Source: Pseudomonas campi
GTDB lineage: Bacteria > Pseudomonadota > Gammaproteobacteria > Pseudomonadales > Pseudomonadaceae
Direction of reading: 5' to 3'
NCBI RefSeq assembly: GCF_013200955.2
Contig: NZ_CP053697.2
Span: 1,488,001-1,552,000, forward strand
DNA: 64,000 nucleotides
A program made the translations under genes and the position numbers. This document shows, in pieces, positions 29,449-39,830 of this stretch; the stretch's first letter is position 1; the number at the start of each line of letters is the position of its first letter. Under the pieces are notes generated by a model. It searched no databases and had not been told where the DNA came from. It was given only the letters and a program-made list of their open reading frames with translations.

Positions 29449-29466
29449 TATACCCGTGGGGGTATA
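29449..29466. promoter_or_regulatory. Candidate operator upstream of the csoR-like gene
   Basis: Perfect inverted repeat TATACCC-GTGG-GGGTATA, 15 bp upstream of the start codon. The A/T-G/C-rich half-site form is typical of CsoR-family operators. It should mediate autoregulation. Confidence 0.7.
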
Positions 29467-29659
29467 AAATTACTGGGGGGAGTATGTGCCGGGGTGGCTC
29501 GACAGGCAAGTCCGTCTGTCGCTCTGGTGCGAGTCTGGTGAGTTGCGCGCTGAGGGATGGGCGCGAAGTAGCGTCAGCTACTGCTTGGTGCAGGGACACT
29601 ACGTCGCGGTGCTGCTTTGCGCTGAGGGTGCATGGCGCACCCTGCGCAGCGATGAAGGG

Positions 29660-31624
29660 TTATTTGGTGTTGCGGATCAGTCTGCGCAGGGCGAAGCGAT
29701 TGGGGTGGCAGGCTTCGGCCACGCTGCGTGGTACGGGCAGCGGCTCGTCATTCAGCCAGGCGGCCAGCAGTTCGCCGGACAGCGGGGCCGTGATCAGCCC
29801 GCGTGAACCGTGGCCGCTGTTGACGTACAGGCCGTCGAGCCAGGGGCAGGGGCTGTCCGGCACCTGACGGGCATCCTTGCCGAGCACGGCATAGGCCGCC
29901 GCGAAGACCGTGCTGTCGGCCAGCGGGCCGACGATGGGCAGGTAGTCCGGGCTGGTGCAGCGGAAGGCGGCGCGGCCTTCGAGCTGCGCCGGGTCGAGCT
30001 GATCGGCCTGCAGGCGGGCGGCCAGGTCGCTGGAAATGTCCTGCAGCAGCTGCAGGTTGCCGGCATGTTCGGCGGCGGTCGGGCTGAGGTCGTCGCTGTG
30101 GAAGTCGAAGCTGGCGCCCAGGGTATGTTCGCCGTGGCGCGCCGGGGCGACATAGCCTTCGGCGCAGACCACGCAGGCCAGTGCGGCGCTGGCAGTCGTT
30201 TGCGGCAGGCGGCTGATCTGCCCGCGAATGCGCTTGAGCGGCAGCTCGGCGGCAGCGGCGAAGCGCTTGACCTCGGCGGCGCCGGCCAGCACGGCGACCG
30301 CCGCACTGGCCAGCAGGCGCTCGCCGTCCAGGGCCTGCCACTGGCCATCGACCCGGCGCAGCTGCAGGGCTTCGCTATGCGTCAGTAGACGGATCTGCGG
30401 GTGCTCGGCCAGCAGCTGGCAGAGTGCCGGCGGATGCACCCAGCCAGCGTCGGGGTAGAACAGGCCTCCGGCCGGCAGGCGGATACCGGCGCGGTCTTCG
30501 GCCTGGGCCTGGTCGAGGCTGTGCAGTAGCTGCCTGGGGAAGGCGGCGGCCAGGCGCGCCTGGCGTTCTGCTTCCTTGGCGTCGAAGGCCAGTTGCAGCA
30601 CACCGCAGGGCGCCCAGTCGCTGCCCGTCTGCAAGCGCTGGAGCAGGCGGCGGGTATGGCCGAAGCCGCTGACGATCAGCTGCGACAGCGCCGTGCCATG
30701 GGCGGAGAGCTTGAGGTAGAGCACGCCCTGAGGATTGCCTGAGGCCTCCTGGGCCACGTCGGCGTGGCGCTCCAGCAGGCTCACCTGCCAGCCCCGTGCG
30801 GCCAGGCTGGCGGCCGTGGCGCAGCCGGCCAGGCCGGCACCGATCACCAGCGCCGTGCGTTGCGGCGGACGGTACTGCGGGCGGGCAAACCAGGGTTTTT
30901 CCGCTGCTGCGGCGGGCCCGGCGTAATGGCCGTTGAGGTTTTCCCACTTGGTCCCATAGCCCGGCACGCGGCGCATGGCGAAGCCGGCCTCGATCAGTGC
31001 GCGGCGCACGAAGCCGCTGCTGGCGAAGGTGGCCAGGCTGGCGCCGGGAGCGGACAGCCGGGCCAGTTGCTGGAACAGCGGCAAGCCCCACATGTCCGGA
31101 TTCTTCGCCGGGGCGAAGCCGTCGAGGAACCACACGTCGATCTGTCCATCGAGCTGCGGCAGCAGCTCCATGGCATCGCCGATCAGCAGGGTCAGCACCA
31201 CCCGGCCACCGGCCAGCAGCAGGCGCTGGAAGCCGGCGTGGATGGCCACGTACTGCTCCAGTAACTGGCTGGACCAGGGCGCCAGTTCCGGCCACAGGGC
31301 CAGGGCGCGTTGCAGGTCGGCGGGGCTCAGCGGGTATTTTTCCACGCTGACGAAATGCAGCTGGGCGTCGCTCGGTGCGCTCTGCTCGAACAGCTGCCAG
31401 GCGCAGAGGAAGTTGGTACCGGTGCCGAAACCGGTTTCGCCGATGCACAGGCGCCCGCCGGCTGGCAGCGCGGCACAGCGCGCGGCCAGCTGATTGCCGG
31501 CGAGAAAGACATGGCGGGTTTCGCCCAGGCCATCTTCGCGGGCGAAGTACACGTCGTCGAACTGACGTGACAGCGGTTGGCCTTGGGCATCCCAGTCGAG
31601 CTGGGCGTAGGGAGAGTCGGGCAT
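29660..31624 (-). CDS. mnmC: Bifunctional tRNA-modifying enzyme MnmC
   Basis: 654 residues, the normal length. The N-terminal methyltransferase domain (about 1-240) has GETGFGTGTNFL (SAM site) and WFLDGFAPAKNPDMW. The C-terminal FAD oxidoreductase domain (from about 256) has VIGAGLAGCATAASLAARGW and GHGSRGLITAPLSGELLAAW. It carries out the last two steps forming mnm5s2U34 in tRNA: removal of the carboxymethyl group, then methylation. It is transcribed divergently from the ppk2 gene. Confidence 0.96.
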   Translation of the reverse strand: MPDSPYAQLDWDAQGQPLSRQFDDVYFAREDGLGETRHVFLAGNQLAARCAALPAGGRLCIGETGFGTGTNFLCAWQLFEQSAPSDAQLHFVSVEKYPLSPADLQRALALWPELAPWSSQLLEQYVAIHAGFQRLLLAGGRVVLTLLIGDAMELLPQLDGQIDVWFLDGFAPAKNPDMWGLPLFQQLARLSAPGASLATFASSGFVRRALIEAGFAMRRVPGYGTKWENLNGHYAGPAAAAEKPWFARPQYRPPQRTALVIGAGLAGCATAASLAARGWQVSLLERHADVAQEASGNPQGVLYLKLSAHGTALSQLIVSGFGHTRRLLQRLQTGSDWAPCGVLQLAFDAKEAERQARLAAAFPRQLLHSLDQAQAEDRAGIRLPAGGLFYPDAGWVHPPALCQLLAEHPQIRLLTHSEALQLRRVDGQWQALDGERLLASAAVAVLAGAAEVKRFAAAAELPLKRIRGQISRLPQTTASAALACVVCAEGYVAPARHGEHTLGASFDFHSDDLSPTAAEHAGNLQLLQDISSDLAARLQADQLDPAQLEGRAAFRCTSPDYLPIVGPLADSTVFAAAYAVLGKDARQVPDSPCPWLDGLYVNSGHGSRGLITAPLSGELLAAWLNDEPLPVPRSVAEACHPNRFALRRLIRNTK

Positions 31625-31703
31625 GCGGACACCTGTGCAGAGGCGCGCATTGTAATGCCAGCAGCGCGCCGACGGGCTAGGCTGTGCAAATCACATCAGG
31701 GAG

Positions 31704-33197
<1,494 letters not shown>

Positions 33198-33233
33198 TCG
33201 ACGCTGATGTGAGCCCGACAGGCGCCCTGATGC

Positions 33234-33505
33234 CTAGGGTCTGTTGCCGTTTCGTTCACGGCCGCGACGGAGCCCGTTTTTGCGCGGGGCTAGGCGCGAG
33301 ACGCGAAGTTTGGTCGTCCAAATGAGCCGTCGAGTAACGACGTCCCGCGCAAAAAACGGGCCCGTCCCTGCGGGTTGCGCGCAAAATCGCGCCATGCGTT
33401 GTTGCGGGACTTGCCAAGGGGATGCCATTGCCTGCGTCCCGCGCCTAGCCTGGCGCGATTTTGCGCAGCAACGCGGTTCGCGAACGGAACGGCAACAGAC
33501 CCTAG
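33234..33505. mobile_element. 272-bp MITE-like element with 24-bp inverted terminal repeats
   Basis: The left end 33234-33257 begins CTAGGGTCTGTTGCCGTTT. The right end 33482-33505 is its inverted copy with one mismatch in 24. The interior forms two nested hairpins, one around CCCGTTTTTGCGCGGG and one around GGCGCGATTTTGCGC. It has no coding capacity and no clear target duplication beyond the CTAG inside the ends. The right end supplies the TAG stop codon of the small gene at 33502-33711. Interpreted as a non-autonomous transposable or REP-like element. Confidence 0.8.
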
Positions 33506-33711
33506 TACACCCTGCTAGCGGCGAGTTGGTTGGCCTGCATCATGCGGCGAATATAGGAGCCAATCTCACGTTCGGCATCGACGCGGGTGAAGTAAGGGCC
33601 TTCCAGGGTGCCTTCGCGGGTGGAAAAGAAGTACTGGCCGTTGACCGCACTGACCCGCTCGCTGCGGTAATGGGTGCCGGCGGTCGGGTCGACGCGACGC
33701 TGACCAAACAT
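33502..33711 (-). CDS. Small conserved hypothetical protein (69 residues)
   Basis: Starts MFGQRRVDPTAGTHYRSERVSAVNGQYFFSTREGTLEGPYFTRVDAE. The look is that of small Pseudomonas DUF6316-like proteins (tentative). ATG 33711 is preceded by AGGAG. The last codon and the TAG stop fall at the edge of the MITE-like element, so the C-terminus may have been altered by that insertion. The frame is open upstream to 33786 but with no similarity. Confidence 0.65.
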   Translation of the reverse strand: MFGQRRVDPTAGTHYRSERVSAVNGQYFFSTREGTLEGPYFTRVDAEREIGSYIRRMMQANQLAASRVY

Positions 33712-33919
33712 AGTGGAATCTCCTGCTCGAAGCTGCACTGTTTTTAGTCTAGCGGCTGCAGGGCGCCGAGCAGGCGTGGGCGACAAGTGGTCAAATTTTG
33801 TTCAGTTGCAGGCGGTGGAGCCGATTATCGGCTCCTGCTGTCGTCTGCTCGGCGCGGGCTGTGGAGGCTTACCTGACGGATGGCGAGCAAGGTGCCTCAG
33901 GTCGTCGATCAAGAGAGAT

Positions 33920-34540
33920 TCAGGCGCGAACTCCCAGGCGTTCGGCACGGCGCAGCCAGCCCTGGCGCTGTTCCTCGGTGGACGGGCGCACGGGGGCGAA
34001 CTCGGCCAGGCGGCGGGTCTTGATGCCGCTGAAGCCAAGGATGGTACGGGTCATCTGGCGGTGCGCCGGCGCGCCGTAGATCCAGCGGAAGTACCAGGGC
34101 GGCGTATCCAGGGTCACCAGCAGGTCGGCGGTGCGACCGCTCAACAGCTTGTCCCACAGCTGCGAGCGGTTGCGGTACTTGAAGGCGAAGCCGGGCAGGA
34201 AGGTGCGGTCGAAAAAGCCCTTGAGCAGGGCCGGCACGCCACCCCACCAGACCGGGTAGACGAACACCAGGTGCTCGGCCCAGTGGATCTGCCGCTGCGC
34301 TTCCAGCAGGTCCGGTTCCAGGGCCTGGCCCTGGCTGTAACCGTCGCGCAGGATCGGATCGAAGTGGATTTCTCCTAATTTGAGCTGGCGTACCACGTGG
34401 CCTTCGCCGCGCGCGCCGTTGCTATAGGCCTCGGCGAGGGCATGGCAGAAACTGTCGGTCTTGGGCGTACCCAGGATCATCAGGATACGTTTGCCGTCAC
34501 CTTCCAGCGGGGTGGCGCCGCTTTTCGCTTCATCAACCAT
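33920..34540 (-). CDS. NAD(P)H quinone oxidoreductase, flavodoxin-like fold
   Basis: 206 residues of the NQO/MdaB/KefF type. It has [22 protein letters not shown] (FMN phosphate loop), [28 protein letters not shown] (flavin/quinone site) and [13 protein letters not shown]. It probably reduces quinones or electrophiles with two electrons. Its start overlaps the fumC stop by 8 bp, so the two are co-translated. I recall an oxidoreductase beside fumC2 in PAO1 (PA0853). Confidence 0.88.
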   Translation of the reverse strand: MVDEAKSGATPLEGDGKRILMILGTPKTDSFCHALAEAYSNGARGEGHVVRQLKLGEIHFDPILRDGYSQGQALEPDLLEAQRQIHWAEHLVFVYPVWWGGVPALLKGFFDRTFLPGFAFKYRNRSQLWDKLLSGRTADLLVTLDTPPWYFRWIYGAPAHRQMTRTILGFSGIKTRRLAEFAPVRPSTEEQRQGWLRRAERLGVRA

Positions 34541-35927
34541 GTTGTCCAGACTCCAGCATGTCTTGCGGACGCACCCAGGCGTCGAATTGTTCGTTGTTCA
34601 GGTAGCCCAACTGCAAGGCCGCTTCGCGCAGGCTGAGGTCTTCGGCGTAGGCCTTCTTGGCGATCTCGGCGGCCTTGTCGTAGCCGATATGGCGGTTCAG
34701 CGCGGTGACCAGCATCAGCCCGCGCTCCAGGTGTGCGGCCATCTGCCGGGCATCCGGCTGCAGGCCGTCGATGCAGTGCTGGTTGAAGTTGCGGCAGCCG
34801 TCGGCGAGCAGGCGGATCGATTGCAGCAGGTTGTGGATGATCACCGGCTTGAACACGTTGAGCTGCAGGTGCCCCTGGCTGGCGGCGAAGGCGATGGTGG
34901 TGTCGTTGCCCAGCACTTGGCAGGCGAGCATGGACAGCGCCTCGCACTGGGTCGGATTGACCTTGCCGGGCATGATCGAGCTGCCCGGCTCGTTGGCCGG
35001 CAGGCGGACCTCGGCGAAGCCGGCGCGCGGCCCCGAGCCGAGCAAACGCAGGTCATTGGCGATCTTCATCAGCGCCACGGCCAGGGTTTTCAGCGCACCG
35101 GACAGGCTGGTCAGCGGCTCATGGCCGGAGAGGGCGGCGAACTTGTTCGGCGCCGGGACGAAGGGTAGGCCGGCCAGTGCTGCCAGCTCGGCCGCCATGG
35201 CTTCGGCAAAGCCGTGCGGGGCATTCAGTCCGGTGCCCACGGCGGTGCCGCCCTGAGCCAGTTCGCAGACGGCCGGCAGGGTGGCGCGGATCGCCCGCTC
35301 GGCGTAGTCGATCTGCGCGACGAAGGCCGACAGCTCCTGGCCGAAGGTGATGGGCGTGGCGTCCATCAGGTGGGTCCGCCCGGTCTTGACCAGATCCATG
35401 TGCCGCGCCGCCTGCTCGGCCAGGCCGCCGGACAGCTCGGCAATGGCCGGCAGCAGCTCATGCTGCACGGCCTGCATCGCGGCGATGTGCATGGCGGTGG
35501 GAAAGCTGTCGTTGGAACTCTGTGCGCGGTTGACGTGGTCGTTGGGATGTACCGGACTCTTGCCGCCCCGTGCGTTGCCGGCCAGTTCATTGGCGCGTCC
35601 GGCGATCACTTCGTTGACGTTCATGTTGCTCTGCGTGCCACTGCCGGTCTGCCACACCACCAGCGGGAACTGCGCGTCATGCTGGCCAGCCAGCACCTCG
35701 TCGGCGGCCTGTTCGATCAGTCGGGCGATATCCGGTGGCAGTTCGCCGATGCGGTCATTGACCCGCGCCGCGGCTTTCTTGATCAGTGCCAGGGCATGCA
35801 CCACTGCCAGCGGCATGCGCTGCTCGCCGATGGCGAAGTTGATTAGCGAGCGTTGGGTCTGCGCGCCCCAGTAAGCCTCGGAGGGGACTTCGATGGCGCC
35901 GATACTGTCGGTTTCGATGCGGCTCAT
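34533..35927 (-). CDS. fumC: Class II fumarate hydratase FumC
   Basis: 464 residues, standard length. It has [61 protein letters not shown] (catalytic His) and the superfamily signature [15 protein letters not shown]. It converts fumarate to malate in the TCA cycle, iron-independent and often oxidative-stress linked. First gene of a pair with a flavodoxin-fold oxidoreductase. Confidence 0.96.
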   Translation of the reverse strand: MSRIETDSIGAIEVPSEAYWGAQTQRSLINFAIGEQRMPLAVVHALALIKKAAARVNDRIGELPPDIARLIEQAADEVLAGQHDAQFPLVVWQTGSGTQSNMNVNEVIAGRANELAGNARGGKSPVHPNDHVNRAQSSNDSFPTAMHIAAMQAVQHELLPAIAELSGGLAEQAARHMDLVKTGRTHLMDATPITFGQELSAFVAQIDYAERAIRATLPAVCELAQGGTAVGTGLNAPHGFAEAMAAELAALAGLPFVPAPNKFAALSGHEPLTSLSGALKTLAVALMKIANDLRLLGSGPRAGFAEVRLPANEPGSSIMPGKVNPTQCEALSMLACQVLGNDTTIAFAASQGHLQLNVFKPVIIHNLLQSIRLLADGCRNFNQHCIDGLQPDARQMAAHLERGLMLVTALNRHIGYDKAAEIAKKAYAEDLSLREAALQLGYLNNEQFDAWVRPQDMLESGQHG

Positions 35928-36005
35928 GGGCTTTCTCCAAATGGGCTTCCGGCAGTTTAGGCCGCGCCAGGCTGGAGCGGTTCCCGGCTGTTTCTATCGA
36001 AGCGA

Positions 36006-37019
36006 TTACCAGCGTGCGTGGGTTGCTCCGACCCAGCCATAGGCATTCGCCACCGGCACCTTCTCGCCGCGCGGGCCGCGCAGGACGCCATCGAAGCAAC
36101 CGAACCACTGGCGGGTATCGGCGTAGAACGGGCCGATTTTCGGATAGGCCTGATGCTGCTGGCGGGGTGTGAAGGTTAGTTCGACCTGACCACTGGCGCT
36201 GCTCAGGCGCCACGGCGCCAACGGGCCCTGTGGGTTCTGTTCGATCTGCACCGGCTCCTCCAGGTGCAGCAGCTCGCCACCGAACCACAAGGCGTTCTCC
36301 GAGAGCCCGCTGTAGTCGCTCCAGCCGGCGCCGAAGTTGCCGGCGATGCCGCCCGCAGTGGCAAAGGCAGCGCGCGTCCAGTGGCTGCGCAGGGGCCAGA
36401 TGCCACGGGCGAAATCCAGCGAGGCAAAGCTCTGCCCCGGCACACAGTGGTACTGCCGACCGCCCAGTTGCACGCTACCGCTGACGGGCAGGCCCAGTTG
36501 GCGGCAGGTGGCGTGGAACGCGCGGCCGCCCATGGGGCAGACCAGGTTGACCGAGTCCAGGTGCGCGGGCCGCAGGATGTCCAGAGCCGCCTGCAGGGGC
36601 TGGCCGCCGATATTGGCGGCCCTGGCCGTCAGGCGTACCGCCGAGCCACGGTCATCGGCGCGCAGGTGCAGGCGGTTGCTGCAGAACTCATGGCTTTCCA
36701 GTGGCGTATCGGGCAGCGTGCAGCCCCGCCCGAGCAGGCGCAGCTGGGTGTGGCTGACCAGCTTGCCGCTGTCGAGGTCGAGGAAGTAGGCCGCGCCATA
36801 ACCCAGGTAATCGAGGTCGGCGAAGGTCAGGGCCAGCATCCAGTGCGGGGTGGTGATGCACCAGTGGTTCCAGCGTTTGCGTCGGCCGACATTGCCGGGC
36901 AGGGCGCAATGCACCACGGGGCGTGACGACCAGCCCACGGCCTGTGGGTTGAGCCGGCCCTGGCTGTCGCACAGTGGCTGTAAGGGCGGGGCGGTGATGC
37001 TGTTGATGAAGCTGTTCAT
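36006..37019 (-). CDS. DUF2804 domain protein
   Basis: ATG 37019 gives 337 residues starting MNSFINSITAPPLQPLCDSQGRLNPQAVGWSSRP. The pattern NHWCITTPHWMLALTFADLDYLGY, the internal GNFGAGWSDYSGLSENALWFGGELLHL and the ending WFGCFDGVLRGPRGEKVPVANAYGWVGATHARW match DUF2804, a family of unknown function (lipocalin-like fold has been suggested). No signal peptide. It follows fumC in the same order as I recall in PAO1. Confidence 0.85.
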   Translation of the reverse strand: MNSFINSITAPPLQPLCDSQGRLNPQAVGWSSRPVVHCALPGNVGRRKRWNHWCITTPHWMLALTFADLDYLGYGAAYFLDLDSGKLVSHTQLRLLGRGCTLPDTPLESHEFCSNRLHLRADDRGSAVRLTARAANIGGQPLQAALDILRPAHLDSVNLVCPMGGRAFHATCRQLGLPVSGSVQLGGRQYHCVPGQSFASLDFARGIWPLRSHWTRAAFATAGGIAGNFGAGWSDYSGLSENALWFGGELLHLEEPVQIEQNPQGPLAPWRLSSASGQVELTFTPRQQHQAYPKIGPFYADTRQWFGCFDGVLRGPRGEKVPVANAYGWVGATHARW

Positions 37020-37248
37020 CAGACACGTCCATGTGCAAGGCGTCACCGGGCTGTGCCGGTGACGTATATAAAGTGGGGCAGCTGCTCAAGTGCTGCGCAG
37101 CATGCCTCCATGGATCAAGAATGGGCAAGTGCTGGCCTTTTGACAACCGCTGGACGCTGCCGCGTGCTGGCCCTGGCTTGAGCGGAGCAGGCGGTGGGCG
37201 CAGAATGTGCGCCCGCACTTTTCTGCCTTTATTAACCCAGGAAACTCC

Positions 37249-37746
37249 ATGAGCCGTCTGCGCCTTGTTTGTTCTGCTTTGCTGCTGGCCGTCAGTGGTC
37301 CGGTATTCGCCGATGCCGCCAGCCATGCTGCCCAGGCCGAACGCTTCCTCGAACTGACCCGTGCCGACAAGCTGGCCGTGCCGGTGTATGCCCAGGTGCA
37401 GCAGATGTTTGCCCAGCGTTTTGCCCAGGCCCAGGCGCCGGCCGACAAGCAGGCTCTGCTGGAGAGCTATCAGGTCAAGGCCGATGCGGCGCTGAACCGC
37501 GCCATCGGCTGGGACAAGCTGGAGCCGGACATGATCAAGCTCTACACCAGCACCTTCAGCGAGTCCGAGCTGCAGGAACTGATGGCTTTCTACCAGAGCC
37601 CGATCGGGCGCAAGGTGCTGGAGAAGATGCCGGTGCTGGCGGCCCAGTCGGTACAGATTTCCCAGTCGCGCCTGCAAGCTGCAGTGCCGGAAGTGAACCG
37701 GTTGCTGGAAGAAATGAGCGCCGAACTGGACAAGCAGAAGCCCTGA
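37249..37746 (+). CDS. Periplasmic DUF2059 domain protein
   Basis: 165 residues from ATG 37249 with AGGAAA upstream. Signal peptide MSRLRLVCSALLLAVSGPVFA, then an all-helical domain containing YTSTFSESELQELMAFYQSPIGRKVLEKMPVL, which is the DUF2059 core. Function unknown. It is followed by bolA 10 bp downstream, so they are probably co-transcribed. Confidence 0.88.
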   Translation: MSRLRLVCSALLLAVSGPVFADAASHAAQAERFLELTRADKLAVPVYAQVQQMFAQRFAQAQAPADKQALLESYQVKADAALNRAIGWDKLEPDMIKLYTSTFSESELQELMAFYQSPIGRKVLEKMPVLAAQSVQISQSRLQAAVPEVNRLLEEMSAELDKQKP

Positions 37747-37756
37747 GGACTGATCG

Positions 37757-38065
37757 ATGAACATGCGCGAACAGATTCTGCAGGCCCTGGACGCCTTGCA
37801 ACCCGAGCACCTCGAGGTGCTGGACGAGAGCCACATGCACAGCCGTGGCCAGCAGACCCACTACAAGGCAATCATCGTCAGCCCGGTTTTCGGCGGCCTC
37901 AACGCAGTCAAACGGCACCAGAAGGTGTATGCCAGCCTGGGCGAGCTGATGGGCCAGTTCCATGCCCTGGCTTTGCACACCTATACCCCCGAGGAGTGGA
38001 CGGAGCAGGGCGTCGCGCCGGCCTCGCCGACCTGTAAGGGCGGCAGCCAGCACGATCATACGTAG
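37757..38065 (+). CDS. bolA: BolA family protein
   Basis: 102 residues with the BolA core EHLEVLDESHMHS and THYKAIIVSPVFGGLNAVKRHQKVYASLGE, including the invariant histidine of the helix-turn region and the second conserved H in ALHTYTPEEW. BolA proteins partner with monothiol glutaredoxins and affect morphology and stress gene expression. The TAG stop lies inside the left arm of a 20-bp inverted repeat (38062-38113). Confidence 0.95.
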   Translation: MNMREQILQALDALQPEHLEVLDESHMHSRGQQTHYKAIIVSPVFGGLNAVKRHQKVYASLGELMGQFHALALHTYTPEEWTEQGVAPASPTCKGGSQHDHT

Positions 38066-38113
38066 GGCGGGTGAAACCCGCGTTGCTCGGTTGGCGGGTT
38101 TCACCCGCCCTAC
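38062..38113. repeat. Palindromic repeat with 20-bp perfect arms at the bolA stop codon
   Basis: Arms GTAGGGCGGGTGAAACCCGC (38062-38081) and its exact complement (38094-38113) flank a 12-base loop. The bolA TAG is part of the left arm. REP-like; it may also serve as a transcription stop, but there is no T-tract. Confidence 0.85.
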
Positions 38114-38248
38114 AGACTCCGTTGATCCAGCCAGGCTGCACCGCCGCCTTGCCCTGCGTTAGAATTGCTCCCGCGCCGGCCCTTGCCGGCGCTGTCGTTT
38201 AAACCCCGGTCCGTCCTTTGCGAGGACGACCACTGGAGAGAAGTCCCG

Positions 38249-39184
38249 ATGACTGCAAAGATCGTCGTCGCGGCGCTGTACAAGTTCGTCTCCCTGCCGG
38301 ACTACGAAGCGCTGCGCGAACCCCTGCTGCAAACCCTGCTCGACAACGGCATCAAAGGCACCCTGCTGCTGGCCCAAGAGGGCATCAATGGCACCGTTTC
38401 CGGTACCCGCGAAGGCGTCGATGGCCTGCTTGCCTGGTTCGCCCTGGATCCGCGCCTGGCCGATATCGACCATAAAGAATCCTACTGCGACGATCAGCCG
38501 TTCTACCGCACCAAGGTCAAGCTGAAGAAGGAAATCGTCACCCTCGGCGTACCGGGCGTGGATCCGAACAGCAAGGTCGGCACCTACGTCGAGCCGCAGG
38601 ACTGGAATGCCCTGATCAATGACCCCGAAGTGCTGCTGATCGATACCCGCAACGACTACGAAGTGGCCATCGGTACCTTCGAAGGCGCCATCGACCCCAA
38701 GACCAAGTCGTTCCGCGAGTTCCCCGAATACATCAAGGCGCACTTCGACCCGAGCAAGCACAAGAAAGTGGCGATGTTCTGCACCGGCGGCATCCGCTGC
38801 GAGAAGGCCTCCAGCTACATGCTGGGCGAAGGTTTCGAGGAGGTTTATCACCTCAAGGGCGGCATCCTTAAATACCTCGAAGAAGTGCCGCAGGAAGCGA
38901 CCAAATGGCGCGGTGACTGCTTCGTGTTCGACAACCGGGTCACCGTGCGTCACGATCTCTCCGAAGGCGACTACGACCAGTGTCATGCCTGCCGTACGCC
39001 GATTTCCGTGGATGATCGCCAGTCCGAGCACTATGCCCCCGGCATCAGCTGCCCGCACTGCTGGGATACGCTGTCGGAGAAGACCCGCACCAGCGCCCGT
39101 GAACGGCAGAAGCAGATCGAGATCGCCAAGGCGCGCAATCTGCCGCACCCCATAGGTTTCAACTACAAGGCCCTCGACCAGTAA
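38249..39184 (+). CDS. trhO: tRNA uridine(34) hydroxylase TrhO (rhodanese-related)
   Basis: 311 residues from ATG 38249, with GGAGAG upstream. The N-terminal acylphosphatase-like domain reads [18 protein letters not shown]. The rhodanese domain (about 125-225) has [19 protein letters not shown] and the active-site loop CTGGIRCEK with catalytic Cys. It makes ho5U34 in tRNAs using prephenate-independent, oxygen-dependent chemistry. The frame upstream to 38165 is ignored because family resemblance starts at [13 protein letters not shown]. Confidence 0.94.
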   Translation: MTAKIVVAALYKFVSLPDYEALREPLLQTLLDNGIKGTLLLAQEGINGTVSGTREGVDGLLAWFALDPRLADIDHKESYCDDQPFYRTKVKLKKEIVTLGVPGVDPNSKVGTYVEPQDWNALINDPEVLLIDTRNDYEVAIGTFEGAIDPKTKSFREFPEYIKAHFDPSKHKKVAMFCTGGIRCEKASSYMLGEGFEEVYHLKGGILKYLEEVPQEATKWRGDCFVFDNRVTVRHDLSEGDYDQCHACRTPISVDDRQSEHYAPGISCPHCWDTLSEKTRTSARERQKQIEIAKARNLPHPIGFNYKALDQ

Positions 39185-39194
39185 GGATCAGCCT

Positions 39195-39830
39195 GTGCGC
39201 CCACCCCGCCTGCTCTACGTGATGGATCCCATGTGCTCCTGGTGTTGGGGCTTCGCTCCGGTGGTTGCGGCGTTGGCGCAGCAGGCGGCGGCCGGCGGGG
39301 TGCCGTTGCATATCGTGGTGGGCGGCTTGCGCCAGGAGCGCGCTGCGCTCGACCCAGTAAGTAAGGTGCGCATCCTCGCGCACTGGCAGGCGGTCAACGC
39401 GCGCACTGGCCAGTTGTTCAACTTCCATGACGCCTTGCCCGATGGCCTGGTCTACAACACCGAGCCGGCCTGCCGCGCGTTGGTGGCTGCGCGTAGCCTG
39501 GACGAGCAGAGTGTGTGGCCGCTGCTGCAGCTGATCCAGGAGGCCTTCTACGCCGAGGGCCGCGATGTGACTCGCCCGCAGTTGCTGGTGGAACTGGCCG
39601 AGCAGGCCGGTATCCCGCGCATCGAATTCGCCGAGCTGTTCGACAGCGAGCAGATGCACGCGGCGACTGCCGCCGATTTTTCTTGGGTGCAGGATCTGGG
39701 TATCGCCGGTTTCCCTACCTTGCTGGCCGAACGCGATGGCCAGCTGGCGCTGCTGACCAATGGCTACCAACCGCTGGAGGAGCTGGCGCCCATGCTCGAA
39801 CGTTGGCTGCAGCGAGGTGCGCGTGGCTGA
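39195..39830 (+). CDS. DsbA-family thioredoxin-fold protein (cytoplasmic, CSWC motif)
   Basis: 211 residues, GTG start with AAGGATCAG upstream. It begins MRPPRLLYVMDPMCSWCWGFAPVVAAL: the CSWC redox motif is within the first 20 residues and there is no signal peptide, as in DsbA/FrnE-like cytosolic proteins. The cis-proline region is IAGFPTLLAERDG. It overlaps the ABC exporter start by 8 bp and follows trhO by 10 bp, so trhO, this gene and the exporter form an apparent operon. Confidence 0.87.
   Translation: MRPPRLLYVMDPMCSWCWGFAPVVAALAQQAAAGGVPLHIVVGGLRQERAALDPVSKVRILAHWQAVNARTGQLFNFHDALPDGLVYNTEPACRALVAARSLDEQSVWPLLQLIQEAFYAEGRDVTRPQLLVELAEQAGIPRIEFAELFDSEQMHAATAADFSWVQDLGIAGFPTLLAERDGQLALLTNGYQPLEELAPMLERWLQRGARG

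Noticed and set aside
33817..33835. GGAGCCGA / TCGGCTCC hairpin as a terminator of the quinone oxidoreductase gene
   Set aside because: It lies 85 bp past the stop and has no T-tract on either strand, so assignment would be guesswork.
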